Both the position numbers and the translations under genes were made by a program. Below are positions 45,042 through 53,549 of a stretch of DNA of 56,421 nucleotides, piece by piece (within the stretch, counting starts at the first letter, position 1; the number at the start of each line of letters is the position of its first letter). The notes beneath the pieces are model-generated. The model ran no database searches. It was not told the DNA's origin and saw nothing but the letters and a program-made list of their open reading frames with translations. Origin of the DNA: a virus; the IMG/VR virus record IMGVR_UViG_3300026484_000465, positions 1 to 56,421 of that record; one strand, written 5' to 3'.

Positions 45042-45176
45042 ATGGAAAACAATCAAAATTTAATTAAAATAGCTCAGGTAGTTAAAGAGCACGCAAAAAA
45101 ATGGTATTTAAAAAAAATGGCAGCGTTAAAAATAATAGACACTATAGATGCATATAAAGAGGCAATGAAGAACTGA
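45042..45176 (+). CDS. Very small KTA-type tagged protein
   Basis: 44 aa, ribosome site AAAAGGAT before ATG, in operon with 44077. MENNQNLIKIAQVVKEHAKKWYLKKM: tag-like LIKIA at 7-11, then a basic amphipathic helix. After cleavage a 33-residue basic peptide would remain, which could bind DNA or membrane. Confidence 0.6.
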   Translation: MENNQNLIKIAQVVKEHAKKWYLKKMAALKIIDTIDAYKEAMKN

Positions 45177-45204
45177 TTTACTAATTCAGCTTTCTCAAGC
45201 CATA

Positions 45205-45230
45205 GGCCCCAATTTTAATTTATGGGGACC
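45205..45230. terminator. Hairpin between convergent genes
   Basis: GGCCCC (45205-45210) and GGGGACC (45224-45230) pair with one bulged A. No T-run follows directly, so its strength is doubtful; it is the only structure in the 45177-45230 gap. Confidence 0.4.
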
Positions 45231-45758
45231 TTACTGCTCTTTTTTGCTGTTATTGACTGCTTTGTGTGCAAAATAAGCTTGAGCTGCCCCTAAAGTGCCT
45301 ATTCCACCCATAGTTTGTCCTTGTAATTTAGCTCTTTGTTTTAACATATTTTTAATTTTATCTTTACTTTGGCCTAATTCCTTAAGAATTTCCTCTTCTG
45401 ATGAATCTCCAAGTTCTTTTGTAGCTTGTTTGTAGTCACGAATACGGTGTAACCCTTTTCCTAAAGCACCTGCCATTACACCTATTCCCGTACTTCTGTT
45501 TATTTCATCATCACTAGACCCTATTTTTTTTGCCAATAATGGAGCAGCTATAGACCCTCCTAATAAACCTAATTCAGTTGGTAAAGAAAAAGTCTTATAT
45601 TCACCTTTACCCTGTAAAACATTAACAAGATAAGGAATGTTTTCTTGCAATAGAACCCCTGACGCAACTCCACCAGCTGCAGAAAGTCCATCACCTATCA
45701 TCTTTTTTTTATCAGAATCTTTTTTGTCCGCTGTCTTAATTAAATTAAAACTTTTCAT
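45231..45758 (-). CDS. KTA-tagged multi-segment Gly-rich membrane protein
   Basis: 175 aa. N terminus MKSFNLIKTADKKDSDKK is nearly the same as that of the 4367 protein. Four Gly/Ala-rich segments follow: about 24-36 (GDGLSAAGGVASGVLL), 65-80 (LGLLGGSIAAPLLAKK), 93-104 and 150-163 (GQTMGGIGTLGAAQAY). Single-gene unit on the minus strand, sharing an overlapping promoter with 45807. Inferred head-internal protein. Confidence 0.75.
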   Translation of the reverse strand: MKSFNLIKTADKKDSDKKKMIGDGLSAAGGVASGVLLQENIPYLVNVLQGKGEYKTFSLPTELGLLGGSIAAPLLAKKIGSSDDEINRSTGIGVMAGALGKGLHRIRDYKQATKELGDSSEEEILKELGQSKDKIKNMLKQRAKLQGQTMGGIGTLGAAQAYFAHKAVNNSKKEQ

Positions 45759-45777
45759 TGTTAATCCTTTTTTTAGT

Positions 45778-45787
45778 TATAATTATA
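45778..45787. promoter_or_regulatory. Two -10 boxes overlapping by 2 bp, facing opposite ways
   Basis: TATAAT on the plus strand (45778-45783, for 45807) and TATAAT on the minus strand (45782-45787, for 45758) overlap. Both sides have an A-run and GGAT. Only one polymerase can use the site at a time. Confidence 0.75.
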
Positions 45788-45806
45788 TCTAAAAAAAAGG
45801 ATATTT

Positions 45807-47252
45807 ATGGCATTAAATAATTTTGTTAATATAATAACAGACATCTATAACCCAGCCTCTGTGGATAGTTTGTTTGAGCAATACGGAGTAGAAGGATTCA
45901 GTGGAACAGATGCTAGTCTAGTTTCTATGAATGCACCAGCTTGGTTATTTGTTGTTGCATACAAAACTCAAGCAGACAACGGAGATGATGACGGAAAAAT
46001 TAAAGATTCTGTTTCAAATATTTTATTAAAGAAAAATAGTGACAACATTGTTCTATACAAGGAACACAACTATAGTAGTCAAAATATATTGGCACAAGCA
46101 CTTTTATATTTTAGAGGTTCTAATTATAAAGTAGATAGTATCATTGATTATTACAACGATGTGACTGGTGATGATAAGACAATTGAAACTATATCACATC
46201 AAGACACAAATAATGCATCAGTTGCAACTATAATATTTTCAGATGTTAAATATATTAAAGGGTTGGATGTTGGGAAAACCATTTCGACATACAAAGCTGC
46301 TTTTATCGATGTTAATTACAAAAATGATTACCCTTTAGCAGGGTTAATATTTAAGGCCTTGTTTAATGATGATATACAAGATAAAGTTAAAGAAATTATT
46401 GATAAATTAAAAGACAATGATACTTCTGGTAGGTTTGGTAAACACGATTCTATTTTTAAGAAATTTTCAACAAATAATACCGAACCAGTAATAGAAGAAC
46501 TATGTCAATTAATATCTGTGTTATCAAATGAAAAAGCAGACGAAGTCTTAAGTAAAGACGCTTATTTATATGATATATTAGCAAGTTTAACAGACAATGT
46601 TAATACATCACCAACCCCTATTATTGAATCTATAGATTTTAGTAAATGTACTGGTTTTTCATATTTAGAAACAGGTTTCTCTCTTTCTACTTATAAAAAT
46701 AAGGTGGCAGATTACTACCCTGTATTTGGCTTAATGAATGTTTACATTTACAACAGAGGGGCAACAATTAACACTGATGTTATTAATGCTTTCATTGATA
46801 ATAATTTAAGTAATCCATACACATTTCCATATGAAGATACAATAGTGTCTGGAGTTAATTTAATATCTCAATTAGCTTACACTTGGTCTTTTGATAATGA
46901 AATAGGAGGGTTGTCTGATTTATTAACAAAACTATTTTCTCAAATAGAAACAAATATTACATTTGACGACGGAGACTCTAATTTTCAAAAAACAGTAAAA
47001 ATTAATGCTGTAGCAGGGTTTGTATCTGAGTTTACAGAAGGTTCGCAAATAAATATGTATGGAGCAATTAATATTTTATTTAATAAAATAAATGCTAAAC
47101 ATAAAAAATGGTGCAAAGATAATAACAAGAATTTTGATGATTATGATTCTGATGAAGGATATGGTAGTGACAGAGATAAAGTTTTTGGTTTATACTATAT
47201 TGATTTTGACAGTTATAAAAAGTGGTGTCAAAACTTTGGAAAAGACTTTTAG
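45807..47252 (+). CDS. Acidic unrecognised structural protein
   Basis: 481 aa, acidic with Asp clusters (NGDDDGK, DYDSDEGYGSDRDK). Mostly soluble mixed fold; no KTA motif, signal or membrane segment. Own promoter. Its stop overlaps the stop of the minus-strand gene at 47249 with no room for a terminator between. It may be a surface or tail protein, but nothing specific can be recognised. Confidence 0.65.
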   Translation: MALNNFVNIITDIYNPASVDSLFEQYGVEGFSGTDASLVSMNAPAWLFVVAYKTQADNGDDDGKIKDSVSNILLKKNSDNIVLYKEHNYSSQNILAQALLYFRGSNYKVDSIIDYYNDVTGDDKTIETISHQDTNNASVATIIFSDVKYIKGLDVGKTISTYKAAFIDVNYKNDYPLAGLIFKALFNDDIQDKVKEIIDKLKDNDTSGRFGKHDSIFKKFSTNNTEPVIEELCQLISVLSNEKADEVLSKDAYLYDILASLTDNVNTSPTPIIESIDFSKCTGFSYLETGFSLSTYKNKVADYYPVFGLMNVYIYNRGATINTDVINAFIDNNLSNPYTFPYEDTIVSGVNLISQLAYTWSFDNEIGGLSDLLTKLFSQIETNITFDDGDSNFQKTVKINAVAGFVSEFTEGSQINMYGAINILFNKINAKHKKWCKDNNKNFDDYDSDEGYGSDRDKVFGLYYIDFDSYKKWCQNFGKDF

Positions 47253-47557
47253 GTCTCTTCTTCCCCTATTGTTTTTTCTAAATAATCTACAACTCTAATA
47301 CACTCTCCATTTTGTGTCCAACTTTCTTTTTCTCTTATAATATGAAATCTATTTGGGTTATGAAGTATATTTGTCATAAATTCTGCAAATTCCGATGCAG
47401 AAGTATCTTCTGCTATTAAAAATACTTTAGTTTTGTATTCAAACCCTTTAAAAGGGTTAGTTTTCATTTCTGCCCCACTTGGCCTAGGCATTCCACTTAA
47501 ATGTGTTTGTAACCTCTCGGCACTATTATTTAATATTTTATTTATTTCTTGAAACAT
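47249..47557 (-). CDS. Small unrecognised protein
   Basis: 102 aa, last gene of the minus operon from 48330; AAAAAGG lies 6 nt before ATG inside the preceding gene (16-base overlap). It contains VFLIAEDTSASEFAEFMTNIL and a C-terminal acidic end (EKTIGEEET). Soluble, mixed fold. No motif recognised. Confidence 0.6.
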   Translation of the reverse strand: MFQEINKILNNSAERLQTHLSGMPRPSGAEMKTNPFKGFEYKTKVFLIAEDTSASEFAEFMTNILHNPNRFHIIREKESWTQNGECIRVVDYLEKTIGEEET

Positions 47558-47805
47558 GTTTTACCTTTTTCTTCTATTAGATGGTTATATAGTATGATTG
47601 AAACTCTTCTGTATTTTTTAAAATCATTCAGAGTGATATTGGAGAAAGGAATTTTGTCACTTAAACCGATAAAGAACATAACAATATTATAAATCTCATT
47701 AGTTGTCTTGAATCTATTATCTGATATAAAAGATAATTCATCAGGTGTTAGTTTTTTTTGTTTATGTAGATTTAATAACTTATTGTTAAATTGCTTTAAG
47801 GTCAT
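47542..47805 (-). CDS. Small unrecognised protein
   Basis: 87 aa, ATGA overlap with the preceding gene. Helical and basic (MTLKQFNNKLLNLHKQKKLTP; ending KTCFKK). It may be a tail or head accessory protein; function not recognised. Confidence 0.6.
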   Translation of the reverse strand: MTLKQFNNKLLNLHKQKKLTPDELSFISDNRFKTTNEIYNIVMFFIGLSDKIPFSNITLNDFKKYRRVSIILYNHLIEEKGKTCFKK

Positions 47806-48062
47806 TTAACCCCTTTAAAAGAGGACACCTCTGATAATGCCTTTCTTGCCCCATCATCGGAATTAAGCATCCCAACTCCTCCCATTAGAAGTGAACCACG
47901 ACCAATTACTTTATTCAGCGTTGATGTGTTACCGAATCCATTATTGTGTATTAGATTCTTACTAAAGTTACCTAACATTTTAACACCACTTATAGCCGGA
48001 CTAAGTAAATTAGGAAATGCTTTTTTTTCCAAATAAATATGTGCTTTCATTTTTTCACGCAT
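47802..48062 (-). CDS. Small Gly-containing protein with KTA-type tag
   Basis: 86 aa, or 82 aa from the second ATG (48050), which gives MKAHIYLEKKAFPNL, a tag of the usual length with LEKKA. A hydrophobic Gly-rich segment IGRGSLLMGGVGML lies near residue 53. It overlaps the preceding gene by 8 bases at the longer start. Inferred small head protein. Confidence 0.6.
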   Translation of the reverse strand: MREKMKAHIYLEKKAFPNLLSPAISGVKMLGNFSKNLIHNNGFGNTSTLNKVIGRGSLLMGGVGMLNSDDGARKALSEVSSFKGVK

Positions 48063-48330
48063 CCCATTTTAAAATTTTATCTGATTTATGAAATGCAATA
48101 GTTTTCATTGCGGGAAGTGTTTTTTTACAGTTTGTTAAAGCACATCTTTTTTTACTTATTGTTTTTACATAAAATTTACCAAGTCCCTTTAGATAAATAA
48201 CACCTTCATTTTTTCCTCTCATATTCTTTACTATATTAATAAAATTATCCATAACTTTTCTAACCACAACTTCATCAACATCTGTATTCCTGGATATATC
48301 TTTAACCAGTTCAGTATATATCTTCTTCAT
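48055..48330 (-). CDS. HU/IHF-like DNA-binding protein candidate
   Basis: 91 aa. Residues about 4-55 follow the HU plan: helix LVKDISRNTDV, helix DEVVVRKVMDNFINIVKN, then strand GVIYLKGLGKFYVKT with the conserved L-x-G-L-G-x-F turn. The DNA-binding arm and last helix are shortened or replaced by a basic, Cys-containing tail (KKRCALTNCKK). It may bend or compact phage DNA. First gene of the four-gene minus operon; its promoter is not clear (ATATAT near 48345). Confidence 0.6.
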   Translation of the reverse strand: MKKIYTELVKDISRNTDVDEVVVRKVMDNFINIVKNMRGKNEGVIYLKGLGKFYVKTISKKRCALTNCKKTLPAMKTIAFHKSDKILKWDA

Positions 48331-48396
48331 ATGTAGAACCTTTTTTCATATATTTTAACAAAATAATAAAAACATTACAATAAAAAAAATAAATTT

Positions 48397-48420
48397 GCTA
48401 TAATAATCACAAAAAAAAGG
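48397..48420 (+). promoter_or_regulatory. Extended -10 promoter before 48428
   Basis: TTTGCTATAATAATC, A-run, GGAT; TATAAT is at 48399-48404. Confidence 0.75.
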
Positions 48421-48427
48421 ATAGAAA

Positions 48428-48925
48428 ATGGATAGAAATGAACTATTATCTGAGATAGTTGCTTCAGCTGAACAAGAAGTAATGGGGCTTGATAAAACAG
48501 CTAGTTATACTGAAAATCCTGAAGCTGTAAAAAAAATACCTGTGGACAAACCAACAAGCGTTATTTCTAAATTAAAAGAAAGAAGCTTTCACAATCAGGC
48601 AACTTATACAGAGGATTTACATGAAATAAACAATGTAGGAGGCGGGCCAAATACTTCTCCTGAAATGGTTTACCCTAAGCTATCTACTGACAAAGAGACA
48701 AATATAACAAAACTAGCTCATTCTAGTGATGAAATAGTTTCTTTAATAAGAGAAGCTGAACAAGAATTAAATAAAAAAGCTTCTGTTGATGAGACAAATA
48801 TTTCTTATTTTTTAGAAAAAACAGCAGCAGAAACGATAGCTGAAATTAATGATTTAGAAAAAACTGCTGAAGAATTTGGGACTATGGTCGCTAGAGCATT
48901 TTTAAGTGAAATAGGGAGATATTAA
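48428..48925 (+). CDS. Multi-site KTA protein, core/scaffold candidate
   Basis: 165 aa, acidic and helical. Five motif copies: LDKTA (21-25), ITKLA, LNKKA, LEKTA and LEKTA, spaced through the chain. As with 35428 and 44077, complete cutting would leave only short peptides, fitting a core protein. It has its own promoter and is coupled (TAATG) to the next small gene. Confidence 0.65.
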   Translation: MDRNELLSEIVASAEQEVMGLDKTASYTENPEAVKKIPVDKPTSVISKLKERSFHNQATYTEDLHEINNVGGGPNTSPEMVYPKLSTDKETNITKLAHSSDEIVSLIREAEQELNKKASVDETNISYFLEKTAAETIAEINDLEKTAEEFGTMVARAFLSEIGRY

Positions 48926-49086
48926 TGAAAAAAAATACTTCAAAAGTAGGTAATGAATTAAGAAAGTTAGCAAGCAATATATCTTCAGGGAAAATACAAA
49001 TTGAAGGTAACTTATCTTTTAGAGAACTTTCTAAAACTGCTACAATTAATAGATTACAAATATTAATGGGTGTCATTAAAAACTAA
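48925..49086 (+). CDS. Small KTA-containing protein
   Basis: 53 aa, ATG overlapping the preceding stop and stop overlapping the next ATG, so it is held between two coupled genes. Contains LRKLASNIS (12-20) and LSKTATINR (36-44). Basic. Probably a minor core or head peptide. Confidence 0.6.
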   Translation: MKKNTSKVGNELRKLASNISSGKIQIEGNLSFRELSKTATINRLQILMGVIKN

Positions 49087-50555
49087 TGGCCATAACGGTA
49101 GATGATGACATCATTTATGTGGATGATGGAGAATATTCTTTTAATGACATATATGAAAAAGTAAAATCAGACTTTAATGATGATGCTCAAAAAGCAGGTA
49201 ACAACTTTTATTATTTTAACTACAATATTGTAGTGGGTAAAAATACTGCGGCTACATTAAAAGATTTGAATGTATCAGTTTGGATTGATAAAGAAAATTT
49301 TCAAATACATCAAGACTCAACTCTCCAATTAGGGGAGTTAATTGATAACAAGCCTGCCAATGGATGCAAGATAAATATGCCTAACGTTAAATTAGGATAT
49401 GGTTTTGGATGTTCCAATAAAGATGGTGATTATACATTGTCTGGTGACTTGTATATCTACGATAGTTATCTTGATATATTTGGCTTTTGGGGGTTTTTTA
49501 ATGACCCAGAAAAACAAAAAGTAGAAATAATAGATACCACAATAAATGGGTTTGGAAGATTTTCTGGTAAAGAATCTGTAATTGAAAATGTTATTTTTGT
49601 TAATGCTCATAAAAAATACGGGACAATATCAACTCTCGGAGCAATAAATAAAATAAGCAATATTCAGATAAATCACACAGATAAAGATAATGATGGTGTG
49701 TGTTTTTATTTTAATGGAGATGTATCTGGAAATTGTTTAATTAATAATATTTCCTTACCTGGAGATTATAAAACTTTACTTTATTGTGAAGAGGCTGATA
49801 ATGATAAGTTTTTCACAATTCTTAACACAAATATTGAGAATGTGGAATGTGATTTTAAGGATGAACACAGTTACTTGTTAATAAAGAATTCTATTACCTT
49901 ATTACCCGATGAGGATGATTATAGTGTACAGATATTCGATTCATCAAACAATAAAATAGATGAGTTTAATACGAACGATAGAACCACAACAGAATTATTA
50001 TATAGAAAGAAAAATAAAGATAATGATATTTTTTACGAAAATTATAAGGTAATTATAAACAATAATATAGAATTCAGAATAACACCTTCTAACGCTCTAA
50101 ATATTCCTATACAATCTATCTATAAAAAAATGAGACCATTGTGGGATACTCCATTTTTCTATGGAGAAGAAGAAACTATTTATTTAGGAGATCTATACTC
50201 ATTTATTGTTAAATCTTATAGCAAACCAGAAATAAAACTATATAAAACAGGTAACGGAGTTATGTGTGAACCAGATAATATAACTGAACAAAGTGTAGAA
50301 AATTTATGGAAAGTAACTTTTTTGATAGGAGAATTGGGGGAAGAGACTGAAGATGGAGAAAAATGGGTTGATGGTGTTTATTATTTAAAAGGGATAGATA
50401 ATAGTAGTGAACAGGTATTTACTAAAGTAATTTATATCAGAAGAGAAGAAGAAAAAGATTCTAATAAAACAGATGTTAATAAAATAATTAATTTAATTAA
50501 AGACACTTCCGGTAATCTTTCTTCAAATAATAATGGCGGTAAAATAATTATGTAA
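49086..50555 (+). CDS. Second beta-helix fibre/spike-like protein
   Basis: 489 aa, one-base overlap with the preceding gene. N-terminal and middle parts have repeated short strands with Asn/Asp turns (GDLYIYDSYLDIFGF, VEIIDTTINGFGRFSG, SVIENVIFVNAH, NKISNIQINH), as in parallel beta-helices; similar in style to the 1999 protein but not closely alike. The C-terminal third is a different beta-rich domain. A receptor-binding or head-fibre protein is likely. Confidence 0.6.
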   Translation: MAITVDDDIIYVDDGEYSFNDIYEKVKSDFNDDAQKAGNNFYYFNYNIVVGKNTAATLKDLNVSVWIDKENFQIHQDSTLQLGELIDNKPANGCKINMPNVKLGYGFGCSNKDGDYTLSGDLYIYDSYLDIFGFWGFFNDPEKQKVEIIDTTINGFGRFSGKESVIENVIFVNAHKKYGTISTLGAINKISNIQINHTDKDNDGVCFYFNGDVSGNCLINNISLPGDYKTLLYCEEADNDKFFTILNTNIENVECDFKDEHSYLLIKNSITLLPDEDDYSVQIFDSSNNKIDEFNTNDRTTTELLYRKKNKDNDIFYENYKVIINNNIEFRITPSNALNIPIQSIYKKMRPLWDTPFFYGEEETIYLGDLYSFIVKSYSKPEIKLYKTGNGVMCEPDNITEQSVENLWKVTFLIGELGEETEDGEKWVDGVYYLKGIDNSSEQVFTKVIYIRREEEKDSNKTDVNKIINLIKDTSGNLSSNNNGGKIIM

Positions 50556-50586
50556 AGCATCTTTTTGTAAAAGAAAATAAAATAGG

Positions 50587-50620
50587 TATAATACAACCCT
50601 TACATCAAAAAAAAAGGATA
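50587..50620 (+). promoter_or_regulatory. Promoter before 50625
   Basis: AGGTATAATACAA with TATAAT at 50587-50592; the A-run plus GGAT starts farther downstream than usual (about 22 nt), giving a longer leader. Confidence 0.6.
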
Positions 50621-50624
50621 AAAA

Positions 50625-51272
50625 ATGACAAAATGGTTTATAAACAAATCAAATAGATTTTTGATTACTACTGACAGAGACAGTATGAATGTTAACGATT
50701 GGGAAGTTTTTATAACTGACATAGTTGAGAAAACTTCTAGTGAAGAAACATCAAATGTTGAGATAAGTGAAATTATTGTTGATGTTGAAGATGTCGAAGG
50801 TGCTATAGCTTCAGATTCTGCTGCTGGAACAAGAGTTATCCATTTGGATACAGATAAAGGGGCTAAATTTAAAGTTGGAGACAAAATAAAAATACCTACA
50901 GTTGATGGTGATGATTACAGAGAAATAAAATCAATTAGTGGTGACGATATTGTTATTTACAAAAAATTATCTGCTGATGTTAAAGCTGATACAGATGACA
51001 ATGGAGAAAATGATAATAAAATTACATTAGTTGGTAACACAGGTGACTATGTTGTAAAAGTTACATCTTCTGATTTGTCTACACCATTAGAATCAGGTAA
51101 AGATTACCAAGTAATGGTACAATCTAGAGACTTACAAATGGATATGAAATCTGAAGTATTCCATGTAACACCTTATGATATAGATGAGTTGGGTGATGAC
51201 TTAGATGAAATCAAAGGTAAGATTGATGAATTAAGCAACAATACTACAACATCGGGAAGAATATTTATTTAG
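50625..51272 (+). CDS. Acidic beta-rich structural protein
   Basis: 215 aa. Contains AGTRVIHLDTDKGAKFKVGD and IPTVDGDDYREIKSISGDDI, a small barrel-like pattern also present in the 13649 protein. C terminus has a short helix (DELGDDLDEIKGKIDEL) that may oligomerise. No KTA motif. A virion surface or tail-associated protein is likely; family not recognised. Confidence 0.6.
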   Translation: MTKWFINKSNRFLITTDRDSMNVNDWEVFITDIVEKTSSEETSNVEISEIIVDVEDVEGAIASDSAAGTRVIHLDTDKGAKFKVGDKIKIPTVDGDDYREIKSISGDDIVIYKKLSADVKADTDDNGENDNKITLVGNTGDYVVKVTSSDLSTPLESGKDYQVMVQSRDLQMDMKSEVFHVTPYDIDELGDDLDEIKGKIDELSNNTTTSGRIFI

Positions 51273-51286
51273 TAAAAGGATAGAAA

Positions 51287-51655
51287 ATGGCTGATAAAAA
51301 TTATAGATTCTCGGAATGTTATATTAGAGTAAAGAGTCAAGCATTTTTTATTTCTAAAACAAATTTAGTTGGTGAGAAACTTCCGGAAGGGATTCAAGTT
51401 ACAACTAACACTATTACAGGTATGTTGATAAAAAGAGTAGGGACTAAACAAGTATTGTTTATTGATAGTTCTTTAGAACAAAAAGGGAGATTTGATTACT
51501 CTTTTGTTTTATTTGATGAAGCAGACAAAAACAAAAAAGTTTTAGAACAAAATAAAAAAGTACTATCAAATCTTGTTAATGATCTATTTGTAGATATTCC
51601 ACCATTCTTTCCAGTAGAAGATAGTGAAGATAGTGAAGAGAGTGAAAGTAAATAA
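51287..51655 (+). CDS. Small unrecognised protein with acidic tail
   Basis: 122 aa, beta-rich first part (FSECYIRVKSQAFFISK), helix near 83-100, and an acidic end (EDSEDSEESESK). In operon with 50625, ending in a terminator that includes its stop codon. Confidence 0.6.
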   Translation: MADKNYRFSECYIRVKSQAFFISKTNLVGEKLPEGIQVTTNTITGMLIKRVGTKQVLFIDSSLEQKGRFDYSFVLFDEADKNKKVLEQNKKVLSNLVNDLFVDIPPFFPVEDSEDSEESESK

Positions 51656-51685
51656 TCTCACTTACTTTCTTCTCCTCTTTTTTTG
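51644..51685 (+). terminator. Terminator overlapping the stop codon of 51287
   Basis: GAAAGTAA (51644-51651) pairs with TTACTTTC (51662-51669); the TAA stop is at the stem-loop border (51653-51655). A pyrimidine tract with seven T follows. Confidence 0.65.
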
Positions 51686-51696
51686 AATTCATTTAT

Positions 51697-51727
51697 GTTA
51701 TAATATGATAAAAATAAATTATTAAAG
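51697..51727 (+). promoter_or_regulatory. Extended -10 promoter before the protease unit
   Basis: TTATGTTATAATATG, TATAAT at 51699-51704, then an AT-rich leader and AAAGGAT before 51736. Confidence 0.65.
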
Positions 51728-51735
51728 GATAATAA

Positions 51736-52497
51736 ATGAATTCTACTTCTTTTTTATACAAAAAGGCGGGGCTTTATGAACAGCAATCCAATAGAGAACT
51801 GCCTCCCATAAAAACAACTCCACCAGAAGAAAAACAAAGTATTTTGCAAAACATTAAAAATAAATTTAATAAAGCAACTGACCTTGTTGCAACAAAAGCA
51901 GAAAATGGAATATTAAGACAACAACTTAAAAGTCAAACTGATAATGTTGACGAATGGAAAAGCAGACATGCAAATGTGTTTGAAGAACTAAATAAAACAA
52001 AAACTTCTTTGGATGATTTAGAAGCTTCTAAAATGGAATTAGAGGCTAGGCTAAAAAGACAGATTGGGGCATTAAGAAGATTAAAACATGAAGATAAAAT
52101 TCAAAACAAACAACAAGTTATGGCATTGGAAAATCAAATAAATCATTTATCAGGTCAAATATCTGCTCACTCAAAAACTATTTCAAACTACAAACAACAA
52201 TTAAAGTCAGCAGAGGAGATTATTAATGATAATACTCAAGATATAATACAGAAAGAAAATACAATAAAAACATTAAAAACAACTCTTGATGGACACAAAG
52301 AAGAAATAGTTGGTTTAAATAAAAGATTGGATGAACATAAGAACACTATAGAAGAGCTAACTAAAACTCTTGGAAAAACAGAAACTTCAAATAAGTATCT
52401 TAAATGGGGAGCAGGAATTGCTATCCCAACAGTAGGAATGGGAGGATATTTAATGGGTAAATCAAGTAATTCAACAGGAGGAAATAATGCTAACTAA
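51736..52497 (+). CDS. Long coiled-coil protein, scaffold/core candidate
   Basis: 253 aa. Tag-like N terminus MNSTSFLYKKAGLYE (LYKKA at 7-11). Residues about 55-220 form a continuous coiled coil (e.g. ELNKTKTSLDDLEASKMELE). A short Gly-rich hydrophobic end (GAGIAIPTVGMGGYLMG) follows at about 226-243. It is encoded directly before, and overlapping, the prohead protease, the usual place of scaffold or core genes. Confidence 0.65.
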   Translation: MNSTSFLYKKAGLYEQQSNRELPPIKTTPPEEKQSILQNIKNKFNKATDLVATKAENGILRQQLKSQTDNVDEWKSRHANVFEELNKTKTSLDDLEASKMELEARLKRQIGALRRLKHEDKIQNKQQVMALENQINHLSGQISAHSKTISNYKQQLKSAEEIINDNTQDIIQKENTIKTLKTTLDGHKEEIVGLNKRLDEHKNTIEELTKTLGKTETSNKYLKWGAGIAIPTVGMGGYLMGKSSNSTGGNNAN

Positions 52498-53152
52498 ATA
52501 CATTGACGGAGATGCTTACTTAGTAACGCCAGCACATGCTAAACATTGTAATGGTAGTTGTGATTGGTTACAAAAAGAAGCTAGTGTAACACCAGAATCA
52601 GTACATTTTTTTGACAATTTAAAACCAAAACCAGACCATGTGTATCTATTAACAATAGCAATGACAGCAGGAGAATTTTTTGGAGCTAACAAAAATGGAG
52701 ACTATTTTAGAGAACAGGATCTAAAAAAATATTACAAAGATTTTAAAGGTGCTGGAGTTTTCTGGAATCACGACAACAAAGATATGAGTAAATCAAGTGG
52801 AAAAGTTATTGAGGCTTTCTACAATGAACATATGCATAGAGTTGAATTAATTATAGAGTTCCATAAAGATAAAGCTAGATATATTCCTAGTTATATAAAA
52901 GATAAAAAACCTATAGCAGTTTCAATGGGATTAAAAACATCATCGGAAGTATGTTGTATATGTGGTAATGTTACAAGAAATAGTTATGCTACCAGATGTA
53001 GTCATCTTAAATATCAAATGAATCAAGTTCTTGATGATGGAAGAAAAGTTTATGCTATAAGTAATACACCTCTTAAGATATTTGATATTTCTGTTGTTTT
53101 CAATCCAGCTGACAGAACTGCTTATACTTTATACACAAAATCAGGAACTTAA
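52487..53152 (+). CDS. Prohead maturation protease
   Basis: 221 aa. Probable catalytic His95 in VFWNHDNKD with SSGKV following, and Ser146 in IAVSMGLK, the His and Ser of herpesvirus-type phage prohead proteases. A Cys/His cluster (CCICG near 156 and CSH near 171) probably binds zinc; the end FDISVVFNPADRTAYTL is conserved in such enzymes. A WLQKEAS motif (27-33) may be its own processing site. It would cut core, capsid and tagged proteins in the prohead. Strong AGGAGG before ATG; 11-base overlap with the upstream gene. Confidence 0.8.
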   Translation: MLTKYIDGDAYLVTPAHAKHCNGSCDWLQKEASVTPESVHFFDNLKPKPDHVYLLTIAMTAGEFFGANKNGDYFREQDLKKYYKDFKGAGVFWNHDNKDMSKSSGKVIEAFYNEHMHRVELIIEFHKDKARYIPSYIKDKKPIAVSMGLKTSSEVCCICGNVTRNSYATRCSHLKYQMNQVLDDGRKVYAISNTPLKIFDISVVFNPADRTAYTLYTKSGT

Positions 53153-53174
53153 TCTAAAAAAAGAACAGGAGGGA

Positions 53175-53456
53175 TTAACCCACTAGGGTCATTGTCCCAT
53201 CTTTGTTCAAATTATAAGCGATACAATCGCTTATATCCTGTCCCTTTTTCCCCAACAACACTTTGAACTGGGCTTCTTTTGCCCCGTTCCATGTTAGGGT
53301 CGCTGGGTCTATCGACGCCAGCTGATTCCCTTCAGTGGTGAAGAGAGACCATTTACCCTCTTGCACCCTTACTCTGAAGGGAACTGGATCTCCCCATGGG
53401 AGCTGCAATTCTGCAACCCCCATAGAGGAGAACAACTTTAAGTCAATTTTTGCCAT
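53175..53456 (-). CDS. GC-rich foreign-looking small protein
   Basis: 93 aa from the ATG at 53456, after AAAAAAGGAGAAAAA; an upstream in-frame ATG (53504) lacks a good site. By hand count the gene is about 47% G+C, far above its AT-rich neighbours, with codons such as CTG, CCC, GCC and GGG that are rare here. The protein (MAKIDLKLFSSMGVAELQLP at the N terminus) is soluble and beta-rich, with no KTA motif. It lies on the opposite strand between two head genes. A recent acquisition is likely; function unknown. Confidence 0.7.
   Translation of the reverse strand: MAKIDLKLFSSMGVAELQLPWGDPVPFRVRVQEGKWSLFTTEGNQLASIDPATLTWNGAKEAQFKVLLGKKGQDISDCIAYNLNKDGTMTLVG
53214..53234. repeat. Perfect 9-bp inverted repeat inside the GC-rich gene
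   Basis: ATAAGCGAT, ACA, ATCGCTTAT. It lies in codons near the gene's 3' end. Confidence 0.8.
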
Positions 53457-53520
53457 TTTTTCTCCTTTTTTTTTGGATTTTTCGGCTATATATATATAAC
53501 CCATTAAGTAAGTTTTTTTT

Positions 53521-53543
53521 GATATAATAATACAAAAAAAAGG
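53521..53543 (+). promoter_or_regulatory. -10 promoter before 53550
   Basis: T-run, GATATAATAATAC, A-run, GGAT; TATAAT is at 53523-53528. Confidence 0.7.
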
Positions 53544-53549
53544 ATTACA

